Assembly: GCA_028718125.1 (NCBI GenBank)
Contig: JAQUMN010000002.1
Coordinates: forward strand, 72,463 to 136,462
Reading direction: 5' to 3'
Source: Kiritimatiellia bacterium
GTDB lineage: Bacteria > Verrucomicrobiota > Kiritimatiellia > JAAZAB01
Length of the DNA stretch: 64,000 nt
Positions 8,404 to 17,801 of the stretch are shown here, piece after piece. The position numbers and the translations under genes were made by a program. The notes below the pieces were generated by a model. That model made no database searches, was not told the DNA's origin, and was given only the letters and a program-made list of their open reading frames with translations. Within the stretch, counting starts at the first letter, position 1. Each line of letters opens with the position of its first letter.

Positions 8404-8432
8404 GGACGGATCAGCCCCACTGCGGATATTGC

Positions 8433-8462
8433 TTGCAACACACTAAACATCCTGGTTAGAAT
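8433..8462 (+). promoter_or_regulatory. Candidate sigma-70-type promoter for tRNA-His
   Basis: TTGCAA (8433-8438) and TAGAAT (8457-8462) are separated by 18 bp. The tRNA begins 19 bp after the -10 box. The match to the consensus is good but not verified. Confidence 0.4.
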
Positions 8463-8480
8463 GCCTCCCGTTTAAAACAT

Positions 8481-8558
8481 GGTGGGTGTAGCTCAGTTGG
8501 TTAGAGCGTCAGATTGTGGATCTGAATGTCGCGGGTTCGACCCCCGTCACCCGCCCCA
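8481..8558 (+). tRNA. tRNA-His (anticodon GTG)
   Basis: The full cloverleaf can be read. The acceptor stem is GTGGGTG with CACCCGC, containing one G-T pair. The D arm has AGTTGGTTAGA, and the anticodon loop ATTGTGGAT has GTG in place. The T arm is GCGGG-TTCGACC-CCCGT. The extra 5' G (position -1, at 8481) facing discriminator C at 8555 is specific to histidine tRNA. CCA is encoded (8556-8558). Confidence 0.97.
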
Positions 8559-8590
8559 CCCAAAAATGTTCTGAAAAGAGCGAGCCATCC

Positions 8591-9208
8591 ATGGGGCGTA
8601 TTCTTGGCGATGAGTCCGGCAACCTCCCCGATATCACCTCAAAAGCCCGAGCCTTGATAATTGGCGGAATGCGCTTCACGCATGCGGCCGCCCGGTTCTG
8701 GGCCTCCTTGCTGAGCGAAGTGGCCGCCGATTATCCCGCTTGCACCAGCCTGGTTTTCGAAACTATGGCCGGCACCGTCCTGACGCGTGACCTGCTGTTC
8801 CCGGAAATGGCCCTCCAGCGCGAGCTCTCTCGCCTCCAACCGACGGTCCCGATCGAACAAGCCCTGAAAGAAGCGCTTGCCGAATTTGAAATTTTCGGGC
8901 CGCCCGGCTCCGTCCAGCTAATCCTGCTGGCCGACGACCGGAAAATGAGGCGCTGTCAACTGCCATTGGATTGTGTGGATGCCGATATTTTCGCCTACCT
9001 GCTGGCATGGCTAATGGAATGGGCGGAACTCCCGGAAAGTCAGTGGAACAACGATCGCGTGGAAGGCGCATTCCCGATCCGCGACCCGGACAGCATAGCG
9101 AGCAGCCGCGTGGAATTCGAATTTACGCGCAGCCATATCAGCGAAGGCCTGTATCGCTGGCGCCTCCGGATGCACCGTGAAGCGTTGGCCGGCGAACCGG
9201 GCAATTGA
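8591..9208 (+). CDS. Conserved-looking protein of unknown function
   Basis: 205 residues from the ATG at 8591. The frame extends further upstream into the tRNA, so the earlier start is not credible. A weak AAGAG ribosome-binding site lies at about 8575-8579. The protein is soluble, acidic and without cysteine clusters or membrane segments. Segments such as VQLILLADDRKMRRCQLPLDCVDADIFAYLLAW suggest a compact alpha/beta domain. It stands alone between tRNA-His and purC. I do not recognise a family. Confidence 0.6.
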   Translation: MGRILGDESGNLPDITSKARALIIGGMRFTHAAARFWASLLSEVAADYPACTSLVFETMAGTVLTRDLLFPEMALQRELSRLQPTVPIEQALKEALAEFEIFGPPGSVQLILLADDRKMRRCQLPLDCVDADIFAYLLAWLMEWAELPESQWNNDRVEGAFPIRDPDSIASSRVEFEFTRSHISEGLYRWRLRMHREALAGEPGN

Positions 9209-9274
9209 CGTGCAACGCAAGATTTTTTAAAATTGGATATTCAAGTCAAGAACCGTGATCTTAACCGCGGACAG

Positions 9275-9298
9275 CACGGACCTGCCCGCAGTGCTACA
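9275..9298 (+). repeat. 24-bp repeat shared with the accB-accC gap
   Basis: The 24 bases starting CACGGACCTGCCCGCAG recur exactly at 37970-37993. Both copies are followed by a GCAGGCGGG segment. This one is 80 bp upstream of purC, within its leader. Confidence 0.65.
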
Positions 9299-9377
9299 TA
9301 GCAGGCGGGCGGGCAAGGATAATAGCGGCTCTGATCCGCGAAATCAGCGCTATCAGCGGTCAAAAAATCAGGAGCAC

Positions 9378-10370
9378 ATGATATCAGAAGCACGTCTGCG
9401 CGAAGAACTGCGTCACCCGTTGCAGGAGACCAATTTAGCCGGCTTGGGCGAGCGCGAAACCGGCAAGGTGCGCGATTCATATAAACAACCCGGGCGGCGC
9501 ATCCTTGTGACCACGGACCGGATTTCGGCATTCGACCGCATCCTCGGCACGATCCCGTTCAAGGGCCAGGTGCTGAACCAGCTGGCGGCGTTCTGGTTCG
9601 AGCAGACTCGCGCCATCGCGCCCAATCACGTGCTCGACGTGCCCGATCCCAACGTCATGGTCGTGGCCGAATGCGAGCAATTGCCCATCGAATTGATTGT
9701 GCGCGGGTATATCACCGGCGTTACCAAAACCTCGCTTTGGTATAACTACGAGCACGGCATTCGCAATTACTGCGGCAATCTGCTGCCCGACGGCCTGCGC
9801 AAGGACCAGAAACTGCCGCGCCCCATCCTGACGCCAACCACCAAGCTGGAAGCCCATGATCGCCCCATATCCCGGAAAGAGGCGTTGGCCGAAGGGCTGG
9901 TCACGGCCGCGCTTTTTGATGCCGCCGCCGATATCTGCCTGCGGCTGTTCGACTTCGGCGTGCGCTATGCCGCAAAACACGGGCTGATCCTCGTGGACAC
10001 CAAATACGAACTCGGCCGGCGCAATGGCCAGCTCGTTGTTTCCGATGAAATCCATACCCCCGATTCGTCCCGCTACTGGTTTGCCGATACCTACGACACT
10101 TTGTTCGCACAGGGCGCCGACCAGCGCAAGATCGATAAGGAATATGTCCGCGAATGGTTCGCCGCGCGCGGCTTCCGCGGGGAAGGCGTCCCGCCCCCCA
10201 TGCCCGATGACGTGCGCATCGAAGCTGCCCGGCGCTACATCCAGTCCTACGAAACCATTACCGGCCGAGATTTTGTTGTGACCGACGAACCCGTCGCCCA
10301 GCGAATCACGGCCAATTTGCAGAAGAAAGGCTACCTGCAGAAACATAAATCACGGAATGTGAAACAATGA
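9378..10370 (+). CDS. purC: Phosphoribosylaminoimidazole-succinocarboxamide synthase (SAICAR synthetase)
   Basis: 330 residues from the ATG at 9378, which follows GGAGCAC. The enzyme ligates aspartate to CAIR with ATP in de novo purine synthesis. The N-terminal GLGERETGKVRDSY is the nucleotide-binding segment. Further family marks are VTTDRISAFDRIL, PIELIVRGYITG, LVDTKYELGR and DEIHTPDSSRYW. At 330 residues it is the long form, rather than the roughly 240-residue short form of many bacteria. purB and purA follow within 4 kb on the same strand, though not in a tight operon. Confidence 0.96.
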   Translation: MISEARLREELRHPLQETNLAGLGERETGKVRDSYKQPGRRILVTTDRISAFDRILGTIPFKGQVLNQLAAFWFEQTRAIAPNHVLDVPDPNVMVVAECEQLPIELIVRGYITGVTKTSLWYNYEHGIRNYCGNLLPDGLRKDQKLPRPILTPTTKLEAHDRPISRKEALAEGLVTAALFDAAADICLRLFDFGVRYAAKHGLILVDTKYELGRRNGQLVVSDEIHTPDSSRYWFADTYDTLFAQGADQRKIDKEYVREWFAARGFRGEGVPPPMPDDVRIEAARRYIQSYETITGRDFVVTDEPVAQRITANLQKKGYLQKHKSRNVKQ

Positions 10371-10783
10371 CCGCAGTCCGCCATACAATCCGTCAGCCGG
10401 CGGATAGCGCTAGGGGCAGGCCAGCCGAAGCCATCATAAAAAGCCGCTTCGTTCAGCAGTTGCGTTCGCGCTTTTGGCCTGCTTTTTAGCGGCGCACATC
10501 AACATATTTTCGTTGACCTTCGGTCGCCCCTCAGGAACCCCTGGAATTCTGAAGTTTAACAAAGGGATACACGTCCAAATCTCGCGATAACTTCACTATT
10601 TCCAATTTACCTTTATTTATCGGCAAATAAACAGACCTACAGATCTTATTTTAATTTGTATTTGCCGCATTCGTTGCTATGGAGCGATAAATCCCGTGGT
10701 AAAACAAGTTGACTCCAGCCCCTTTTTCTGAGACATTTCAAGCCTATATTCTCGATGCATTCTGCATTTGCTTAAGGAGCATT
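10371..10783. other. 413-bp gene-free stretch
   Basis: No gene is visible. The first part has GC-rich repeat-like sequence (CCGAAGCC and AAGCCGCTTCG). The second part is AT-rich and probably includes the purB promoter, but I cannot assign boxes with confidence. No riboswitch structure was recognised. Confidence 0.5.
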
Positions 10784-12136
10784 ATGAGCGTTCATCCCAT
10801 TGAATTCCGGTATTATTCCGCGGCCATGCGCGCGCTCTTTACCGAAGAGGCCAGATTACAAAACTGGCTGACGGTTGAGGCGGCCCTGGCGCGCGCCCAC
10901 GCGGCGCTGGGGCACATTCCGAAGGCGGCGGCAACAGCCATCAGCCGCAACGCTACCGTCGGCAAGGTCCGGCTGGAGCGGGTCAAGGCGATTGAAGCGG
11001 ATATTCACCACGACCTCATGGCCATGGTGCGAGCACTGACGGAAGCATGCGGGGCTGCGTCCGGCAAGTATGTGCACCTGGGAGCCACCTCATACGATAT
11101 TGAAGACACCGCCCTGGCCTTGCAGCTCGGAGCCGCGCTGAATCTGATTGAGCAGGACGCGCGGACCTTGCTTAAGACGCTTGCAGCCTTGGCCCGGCGC
11201 ACGCGCAAGCTGGTATGCGTCGGCCGCACACATGGCCAGCACGCCGTTCCGACCACCTACGGACTGAAATTCGCGATTTATGCCGGCGAAGTGCGGCGGC
11301 ACCTCGATCGGCTGGCGGAAGCCCGGCGCCGCATCCGTGTGGGAAAGATGACCGGCGCCGTGGGTACCCAGGCAAGTTTCGGCCACGATGCGCCGCAACT
11401 GCAACGACTGGTGATGAAAGCGCTGGGACTAACGCCGGTCATGGTTTCCAACCAGGTTATCCAGCGGGATCGCCACGCCGAAGTTGTATTTGACTTGGCC
11501 TTGCTTGCGGCAACCGGCGAAAAAATCGCCCGGGAAATCCGCAACCTCCAGCGCACGGAAATCTGCGAAGTGTTCGAATCGTTTCAGAAGAATCAGGTCG
11601 GGTCTTCCACGATGCCCCAGAAACGCAATCCGCACAAGAGCGAGCGCATTTGTTCCCTGGCGCGGATTATCAGGGCCCAGGTGGCCCCGGCCCTGGAAAA
11701 TATCCCGCTCGAACACGAACGGGATTTGACCAATTCCGCCGCCGAACGCGTGATTTTCCCGGAAGCCTTCATCCTGACCGATTACCTGCTGCGCCAGCTG
11801 GACGAGATTCTGCGGGGCCTGGATATCAACGAACAGGCCATTCAAAAAAACTTAGGATTGACCCATGGCCTCATTATGAGCGAGCGGGTAATGCTGGAGC
11901 TGGTGAAGCGCGGCCTCGGCCGGCAAGAGGCCCATGAAATCCTGCGGCAAGCCGCGCGGGCGGCGTTTGCCGCCGATCAGTCGCTCAAGGAAATCCTGCT
12001 GCAGGATCGACGCGTCACAAAAATCATGACGGCCACAGCCCTGGACCACTGCCTGGACCCGTCCAGCTACATCGGCACAGCCGTAGCGCAAGTGGACAAC
12101 CTTCTGGCCACGGTGCGGAAACGCCGCGTAAAATAA
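10784..12136 (+). CDS. purB: Adenylosuccinate lyase
   Basis: 450 residues from the ATG at 10784, preceded by AAGGAGC. It cleaves SAICAR to AICAR and adenylosuccinate to AMP. GRTHGQHAVPTTYG near residues 146-159 carries a catalytic histidine. SSTMPQKRNPHKSE near residue 272 is the fumarase/aspartase superfamily signature loop. The preceding GATSYDIEDTA segment is also conserved. Together with purC upstream and purA downstream it covers three steps of AMP synthesis. Confidence 0.96.
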   Translation: MSVHPIEFRYYSAAMRALFTEEARLQNWLTVEAALARAHAALGHIPKAAATAISRNATVGKVRLERVKAIEADIHHDLMAMVRALTEACGAASGKYVHLGATSYDIEDTALALQLGAALNLIEQDARTLLKTLAALARRTRKLVCVGRTHGQHAVPTTYGLKFAIYAGEVRRHLDRLAEARRRIRVGKMTGAVGTQASFGHDAPQLQRLVMKALGLTPVMVSNQVIQRDRHAEVVFDLALLAATGEKIAREIRNLQRTEICEVFESFQKNQVGSSTMPQKRNPHKSERICSLARIIRAQVAPALENIPLEHERDLTNSAAERVIFPEAFILTDYLLRQLDEILRGLDINEQAIQKNLGLTHGLIMSERVMLELVKRGLGRQEAHEILRQAARAAFAADQSLKEILLQDRRVTKIMTATALDHCLDPSSYIGTAVAQVDNLLATVRKRRVK

Positions 12137-12354
12137 GGAAGAGATTGAATTTGGCGGCAAGGCCGCGACTTTAAACCGGGAGGGATGGCGTGTCGCCGTC
12201 CGTGGACGCCAGAAATGGCGTCCCACCCATAGGTAAATAACTTTGACATTCCGATCCGCCTCTGGCGGAAAAAGTTCATTATAAACGTTTGTCCAAGGTG
12301 GACGCCGACCTCCGGGCGGCGTCTCCGGATAACCGAAATTTCTATGTATCCATC

Positions 12355-13137
12355 ATGAACACGATCCTATATTATTTTTCCGGCACGGGCAATTCGCTGG
12401 TCGTCGCTCGCGACCTGGGAACTGCCCTTGGCAACACAACATTAATTTCCATTCCCCGAGCGCTCCAGGAGTCGGCCGTCGGCACGGCCGACGCCGTCGG
12501 CATCGTGTTTCCCGTATACGCCTGGGGGCCGCCGCGGATTGTTGTTGATTTTATCGCCTCGCGAAAATGGCACGGCCTTCCATATCTATTTGCCGTCTGC
12601 ACCTGCGGCGGGTTTCCCGGCGGTACGCTGCCAAAGGTCGGGCGGGCGCTCTGCGCGCAGGGCGGGACCTTGTCTGCCGGTTTTTCGATCGTCATGCCCG
12701 GCAATTACACGGCCATGTATGGCGCCATCGCGGAAGCCAAACAGCAAAAACTGTTCGCACGCTCCCGCACGCGGATCGCGGAAATTTCCGAGCTGATCAA
12801 AGCGCGCTGCCGCCGGCCGGCCGAAAGGAGTTTTTTCCTGGTCAACTGGCTTACGACGGGGTTCCTGTATAAATTCGGCATGCCCCATTTTAAAACTGCC
12901 GATGCGAAATTTTGGGTTACGGATACATGCACGCATTGCGGCCTGTGTGTTAAAGTCTGCCCGCGGCTCAACATTGACCTGAAAGATGGCCGTCCGCAGT
13001 GGCATGGCAATTGCGAGCAATGCATGGCCTGCCTGCAATGGTGCCCGGCGGAGGCCATCCAGTTCGGCCCATCGACCCAGAAGCGCAAGCGCTACCATCA
13101 CCCGTCCGTCAAGGCGAAAGATTTGTTCGTGAAATAG
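12355..13137 (+). CDS. EFR1-type flavodoxin/ferredoxin protein
   Basis: 260 residues from the ATG at 12355; an earlier TTG start at 12289 is unlikely. The N-terminal half is flavodoxin-like, with the FMN phosphate loop in YYFSGTGNS. The C-terminal half has two 4Fe-4S motifs, CTHCGLCVKVCP near 192-203 and CEQCMACLQWCP near 220-231. Such EFR1 proteins are thought to carry electrons between flavin and ferredoxin pools in anaerobes. It lies between purB and purA, probably without functional linkage. A short hairpin-rich repeat precedes it (12170-12235). Confidence 0.88.
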   Translation: MNTILYYFSGTGNSLVVARDLGTALGNTTLISIPRALQESAVGTADAVGIVFPVYAWGPPRIVVDFIASRKWHGLPYLFAVCTCGGFPGGTLPKVGRALCAQGGTLSAGFSIVMPGNYTAMYGAIAEAKQQKLFARSRTRIAEISELIKARCRRPAERSFFLVNWLTTGFLYKFGMPHFKTADAKFWVTDTCTHCGLCVKVCPRLNIDLKDGRPQWHGNCEQCMACLQWCPAEAIQFGPSTQKRKRYHHPSVKAKDLFVK

Positions 13138-13270
13138 GTTGCAACCCAAGGGAGGGCGGGCATTCTGCCCGCCACGGACAGCGATACACTGTCCCGCCCA
13201 ACAATATACACGCAAAAACGTGTGTAATTTTCGGAAAGGTTCTAATCAATCCGCAAGGAAGGAAAATCAT

Positions 13271-14557
13271 ATGCCATCTTTAGTCATCATCGGGGCGCAG
13301 TGGGGCGACGAAGGCAAGGGAAAAATAGTGGATGCGCTTGCGGACCAGGCGGATGTAGTCGTCCGCTTTCAAGGCGGCGACAACGCCGGCCACACGGTAT
13401 TTCACGACGGCCAGAAATTCGTATTCCATATCCTGCCCTGCGGCATTCTGCGGCCGCGCGCCATGAATCTCATCGGCGGAGGGGTCGTTGTGAACCCGAC
13501 AAAGCTGACAGAAGAATTAGCCGCCATCCGCTTGCCGGAATCCGCGTGGCGCAGGCGCTTGCGCATTAGCGGCGAAGCGCACCTGATCCTGGATTGCCAC
13601 CTGGCCCTCGACCAGGCCGCCGAAGCCCGGCGGGGCAGCCTTAAAATCGGCACGACCCAGCGCGGCATTGGTCCGGCCTATGCCGATCGCGCCGCGCGCA
13701 CGGGCGTGCGCATGGGCGACTCGCTCGAGCCGGACTATTTCCGCGCCCGGGTGAAAATCTGCCTGGACAGCCACCGCGCCCTGTTGCCGAAGGAGCGCGC
13801 GCGCGAGGTCTGCGACGTGGAGAAAGTGACCGAGGAAACACTGGCCCTGCTGAAGCCGTTCCGGGATCTGATTGTGGACACGGGCGTCCTGCTGGATACC
13901 GCGCGCCGCAATGGCAAACACATTTTATACGAAGGCGCACAGGGCACCATGCTGGATATCGGCGCCGGCACCTACCCCTACGTGACCAGCTCGCATACAA
14001 TTGCCGGCGGCGTCTGCGTCGGCACAGGCATTGGCCCGCACGCCATTGACCGCATTCTGGGCGTCAGCAAGGCCTATGCCACGCGCGTGGGCGAGGGTCC
14101 CTTTACGACCGAGCTTCACGACGCCACGGGCGAGATCCTGCGGAGCATCGGCGGCGAGTATGGCGCCACGACCAAGCGCCCGCGCCGGTGCGGCTGGCTC
14201 GACATCGTGCAGTTGCGCCGCGCCGCGCGATTAAACAGCCTGGATGGACTCATCCTGACCAAGCTCGATGTCCTCGACGGGCTTGAACAGATCGGAGTTT
14301 GCACGGCTTACCGATGCGGCGGAAAGCGCTATACCGAGTGGCCGGCCAATCCGGTGGATCTGGCCAAGGCGGAACCCGTTTATACGTTCTTGCCCGGATG
14401 GAAACAAACGACCACAGGAGCAACAATTTTCCAGCAACTGCCCGCGTCGGCACGCGCTTACATCAATCAGATCGAGCATTGGCTGGATTTGCCCGTGGTC
14501 ATGATTTCAAACGGCCAGGACCGCAAGCAGTTGATCACGCGGCGGAAAGTATTTTAA
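13271..14557 (+). CDS. purA: Adenylosuccinate synthetase
   Basis: 428 residues, close to the usual bacterial length, from the ATG at 13271 after AAGGAAGG. It converts IMP, GTP and aspartate to adenylosuccinate. GAQWGDEGKGKIVD (residues 7-20) is the GTP P-loop with the catalytic aspartate. GGDNAGHTV follows near residue 38, and the signature segment GTTQRGIGPAYADR lies in the middle. TGATIFQQLPASARAYI leads into the C-terminal region. The 133-bp leader contains an inverted GC-rich repeat around GGGCGGGCATTCTGCCCGCC. Confidence 0.97.
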   Translation: MPSLVIIGAQWGDEGKGKIVDALADQADVVVRFQGGDNAGHTVFHDGQKFVFHILPCGILRPRAMNLIGGGVVVNPTKLTEELAAIRLPESAWRRRLRISGEAHLILDCHLALDQAAEARRGSLKIGTTQRGIGPAYADRAARTGVRMGDSLEPDYFRARVKICLDSHRALLPKERAREVCDVEKVTEETLALLKPFRDLIVDTGVLLDTARRNGKHILYEGAQGTMLDIGAGTYPYVTSSHTIAGGVCVGTGIGPHAIDRILGVSKAYATRVGEGPFTTELHDATGEILRSIGGEYGATTKRPRRCGWLDIVQLRRAARLNSLDGLILTKLDVLDGLEQIGVCTAYRCGGKRYTEWPANPVDLAKAEPVYTFLPGWKQTTTGATIFQQLPASARAYINQIEHWLDLPVVMISNGQDRKQLITRRKVF

Positions 14558-14641
14558 AGAAATGCAGAATGATAAATGCAGAATTACAAAGCTTAAGAAT
14601 CAACATGCTCAATTAATCCGCCAAGACGGCGACAAAAAACA

Positions 14642-14714
14642 CTGGATTCCCGATCAAGTCGGGAATGACATACACACATCCCGTTCTGTCATTCCCGTGA
14701 AAACGGGAATCCAG
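14642..14714. repeat. Paired-hairpin repeat, copy 1
   Basis: Two hairpins face each other: CTGGATTCCCG with CGGGAATGACA, and TGTCATTCCCG with CGGGAATCCAG. The whole unit is therefore an inverted repeat of hairpins, 73 bp. It lies in the glmS leader, next to periodic GCAGAAT units (14563-14600). Related copies are at 20055-20163 and inside leuS at 32479-32550. Confidence 0.8.
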
Positions 14715-14759
14715 CATTAGGCATACGGGCTTCATTCTGCATTTAAAAGAGGTGCAACC

Positions 14760-16607
14760 ATGTGCGGCATTATCGGCTATGTCGGAAAACGGAATGCAAC
14801 GGGCGTGATTATTACCGCTCTCCAGCGCCTGGAATACCGGGGCTATGATTCGGCCGGGGTGGCCCTGTATTCATCCCGCCGTAAGGCTCTTGTGCGCGTG
14901 CGCTCGGTCGGCAAGATCGCCGCGCTGGTCAGCCGGATCGAAATGGATATTCCCGACCAGGCCGGCCTCGATTACACTCTGGGCATCGGACACACCCGCT
15001 GGGCCACGCACGGGGCGCCGACGGAAGCCAACGCGCACCCGCATTTCAGCCGCAGCGGCGAATTTGCGGTAGCCCATAACGGGATCATCGAAAACTACGT
15101 AACGCTGAAAGAGCGGCTGATTCAAAAAGGCTATGTGTTTACCAGCGAAACGGACACGGAAGTCCTGGCGCACCTCGTTGAGGAATGTTACGAGGGGGAT
15201 TTGCATCGCGCCGTGGCCGCCGCCCTCGAGCAGGCGGAGGGCGCCTATGGGATTGCCGTCATCAGCAGCCGGCACCCCGGCCTGATCGTGGCCGCACGCA
15301 AGGGCAGTCCCATCGCCATCGGCGTGGGCAACGGCGAAACCATCGTAGCATCGGACATCAGCGCCATAATTAACTACACGAAACAGGTCGTTTTTTTGAA
15401 CGACGAGGATATCGCCACTATCACGGCCGACGGGCTCGATATTTCCTCGCTTAAAAACGTGCCCGTCAGTCGGGAACTGACGCACATCGACTGGACCCTC
15501 GGCCAAATCGAGAAGGGCGGCTTCGATCATTTCATGCTCAAGGAGATCCACGAGCAACCGCAGGCCCTGGCCAATGCCATCCGCGGGCGGCTGCTCGAAA
15601 AAGACGGCACCACGCACTTGAGCGGCATCCGCATGACGAGCGCGGAGATCGCGCGGGTCAGTCGCATCACCATCGCCGCCTGCGGGACCTCCTATTACGC
15701 GGGCATGGTGGGAAAATATTTCTTTGAGGACCTGGCGGGCCTCTCCACCGATATCGAACAGGCCGCCGAATTCCGCTACCGCAACCCGATCATCGAGCGC
15801 GACACGCTTCTGCTGGCGATCAGCCAGTCGGGCGAAACGGCCGACACCATCGAGGCGGTGCGCGAAGGCATGCGCAAGGGCGCCACGGTGCTCGGCATCT
15901 GTAACGTGGTCGGCTCGACGATTGCGCGGGAAACGGGGCGCGGGGTATACCTGCATGCCGGGCCGGAAATCGGCGTGGCATCCACCAAAGCGTTCACCGC
16001 GCAGGTGGCGGTGCTGGCCATGCTGGCCATCGTTTTCGGCCGGGCACGGCGCCTCTCCGGCAGCACGGGGCGCGACCTGGTACGCGAACTCCTCCGCGCG
16101 CCGGAAGTCGCCTCCGCGGTGCTTGAACAGGAGCCGGCCATCAGGGCAATAGCCGAGAAATACGCCCACGCGGAGCACATGTTTTATCTGGGCCGGGGAT
16201 ATATGTATCCCGTGGCGCTGGAAGGGGCCTTGAAGCTCAAGGAAATTTCCTATATCCACGCCGAAGGCTACCACGCGGCCGAACTGAAACACGGGCCGAT
16301 CGCCCTGCTGGATGAGCGTGTGCCGGTGGTGGTGGCCGTGCCCGACCTGCACGGCAAGAGCAAGACGATCAGCAACATGCAGGAATGCCGCGCGCGCTCT
16401 TCTCCCGTAATTGCCATCGCCACGGAGGGCGACGATGAAGTGAACCGCTACTGCAACGACGTCATCCGTGTCCCGCGCTGCCTGGATTTCCTGGCGCCGA
16501 TTCCGGTGGTGATCGCCGAGCAGTTACTGGCCTATCACATTGCCAAATGCCGGGGTTGTCCCATCGACCAGCCGCGCAATCTGGCCAAATCGGTTACGGT
16601 CGAGTGA
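14760..16607 (+). CDS. glmS: Glutamine-fructose-6-phosphate aminotransferase (isomerising)
   Basis: 615 residues, matching the family. The ATG at 14760 follows AGAGG. Cys2 (MCGIIGYVG) is the N-terminal nucleophile of the glutaminase domain, with HTRWATHGAPTEANAHPH as its substrate loop. Two SIS sugar-phosphate isomerase domains follow; markers are CGTSYYAG, ISQSGETADT and the C-terminal HGPIALLDE and KSVTVE end. The enzyme makes glucosamine-6-phosphate for peptidoglycan and lipopolysaccharide. It is convergent with aroC. I saw no glmS ribozyme core in the leader. Confidence 0.97.
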   Translation: MCGIIGYVGKRNATGVIITALQRLEYRGYDSAGVALYSSRRKALVRVRSVGKIAALVSRIEMDIPDQAGLDYTLGIGHTRWATHGAPTEANAHPHFSRSGEFAVAHNGIIENYVTLKERLIQKGYVFTSETDTEVLAHLVEECYEGDLHRAVAAALEQAEGAYGIAVISSRHPGLIVAARKGSPIAIGVGNGETIVASDISAIINYTKQVVFLNDEDIATITADGLDISSLKNVPVSRELTHIDWTLGQIEKGGFDHFMLKEIHEQPQALANAIRGRLLEKDGTTHLSGIRMTSAEIARVSRITIAACGTSYYAGMVGKYFFEDLAGLSTDIEQAAEFRYRNPIIERDTLLLAISQSGETADTIEAVREGMRKGATVLGICNVVGSTIARETGRGVYLHAGPEIGVASTKAFTAQVAVLAMLAIVFGRARRLSGSTGRDLVRELLRAPEVASAVLEQEPAIRAIAEKYAHAEHMFYLGRGYMYPVALEGALKLKEISYIHAEGYHAAELKHGPIALLDERVPVVVAVPDLHGKSKTISNMQECRARSSPVIAIATEGDDEVNRYCNDVIRVPRCLDFLAPIPVVIAEQLLAYHIAKCRGCPIDQPRNLAKSVTVE

Positions 16608-16652
16608 CCGAAGAATTGCGGATTTCTGATTGCCGATTGCGGATTGGAGAAC

Positions 16653-17741
16653 TTAATTCTGCATTCGGCATTCGGCATGCTGCATCGCACAATCGGCCAA
16701 AACCAGCGCGGCCATGGCTTCCACAATCGGCACGGCCCGCGGCAAAACGCAGGGATCATGCCGCCCCTGGGAGCGGAGCTTAACCGTTTGCCCCTTGTAA
16801 TCGGCGGTTTCCTGTTCGCGCGCGATTGTCGCCGCGGGCTTGAACGCCACCCGAAAAACAAGGGGTTCGCCGTTGCTGATGCCGCCCTGGATGCCGCCAC
16901 TGCGGTTGGTGCGTGTTCCCAAACGGCCTTCCTTAAGCACAAATACATCGTTTTGTTCCGACCCGCGCCCACGCGCGCCGGCAAACCCGGCACCGATCTC
17001 AAACCCCTTGGCAGCGGGAATGGAGAGCATGGCATGGGCCAGGAGCGCGCTGAGTTTGTCAAACACCGGCTCGCCCCAGCCAGGCGGCACATGGCGACAG
17101 ACGCAGGTGATGACGCCGCCCACTGAATCTCCGTCCTTTTTGGCCCCTTCAATTAACGCCGTCATCTTCCGGGCGGAGGGCGCATGCGGGCAGCGCACGG
17201 CATTCGCGTCCACTTGGTCGCGTGTCATTGTTTCGCCGGTCAGATCCGGGGCGTCGCATTCGCCCACGGCACTGACCCAGGCAACAATCTGCACGCTGTA
17301 TTTCGCCGCCAGAAATTTTCCAGCCACGGCGCCGGCCGCCACACGACCGACGGTTTCACGCGCACTGGCACGGCCTCCGCCACTCGCCGCCGTCAGACCG
17401 TATTTCAGACGATAGGTTAAATCCGCGTGCGAGGGACGGGGTATCGTCCGGATGGCCTCGTAATCCGCGGGACGGCCATCGGCATTGTCCACAACCAGCG
17501 CAATGGGGGACCCCAGCGTCAAGCCCTGCTCCACGCCCGACAGGATGCGGACCTGGTCCGCCTCGCTGCGCGAGGTCGTCAGCCCGCTTTGACCGGGTCG
17601 GCGCCGGTCCAACTGGGGTTGGATATCGGAGGCATCCAGGGGCAGGCGGGATGGACAGCCGTCAACAATGGCGCCCACCGCTGGACCGTGCGATTCGCCG
17701 AACGTAGTTACCCGGAATAGTATGCCGATGGTATTGGACAT
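16653..17741 (-). CDS. aroC: Chorismate synthase
   Basis: 362 residues from the ATG at 17741, preceded by AGGAGGGG. It converts EPSP to chorismate with reduced FMN. Motifs are [15 protein letters not shown] near the start, [17 protein letters not shown] near residue 120, and [19 protein letters not shown] near the C-terminus. The final eleven or so residues ([11 protein letters not shown]) are encoded by ATTCTGCATTCGGCATTCGGC-type periodic repeat DNA, so the native C-terminus seems to have been replaced. It lies convergent to glmS with 45 bp between stops. Confidence 0.95.
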   Translation of the reverse strand: MSNTIGILFRVTTFGESHGPAVGAIVDGCPSRLPLDASDIQPQLDRRRPGQSGLTTSRSEADQVRILSGVEQGLTLGSPIALVVDNADGRPADYEAIRTIPRPSHADLTYRLKYGLTAASGGGRASARETVGRVAAGAVAGKFLAAKYSVQIVAWVSAVGECDAPDLTGETMTRDQVDANAVRCPHAPSARKMTALIEGAKKDGDSVGGVITCVCRHVPPGWGEPVFDKLSALLAHAMLSIPAAKGFEIGAGFAGARGRGSEQNDVFVLKEGRLGTRTNRSGGIQGGISNGEPLVFRVAFKPAATIAREQETADYKGQTVKLRSQGRHDPCVLPRAVPIVEAMAALVLADCAMQHAECRMQN

Positions 17742-17801
17742 ATGAAAGCCCCTCCTGAAGTTAAAGATTATTAAATTTCCGCCGCAAACACAAATACAAA
17801 A

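Noticed and set aside
12289-12354. N-terminal extension of the EFR1 protein from a TTG
   Set aside because: The flavodoxin fold begins at the ATG at 12355 and the extension has no relation to the family.
14558-14759. Possible glmS ribozyme in the glmS leader
   Set aside because: The leader consists of periodic repeats and paired hairpins. I do not see the conserved ribozyme core.
14871-16352. 493-codon frame on the minus strand opposite glmS
   Set aside because: glmS is complete in the plus frame; the antisense frame results from its codon bias.
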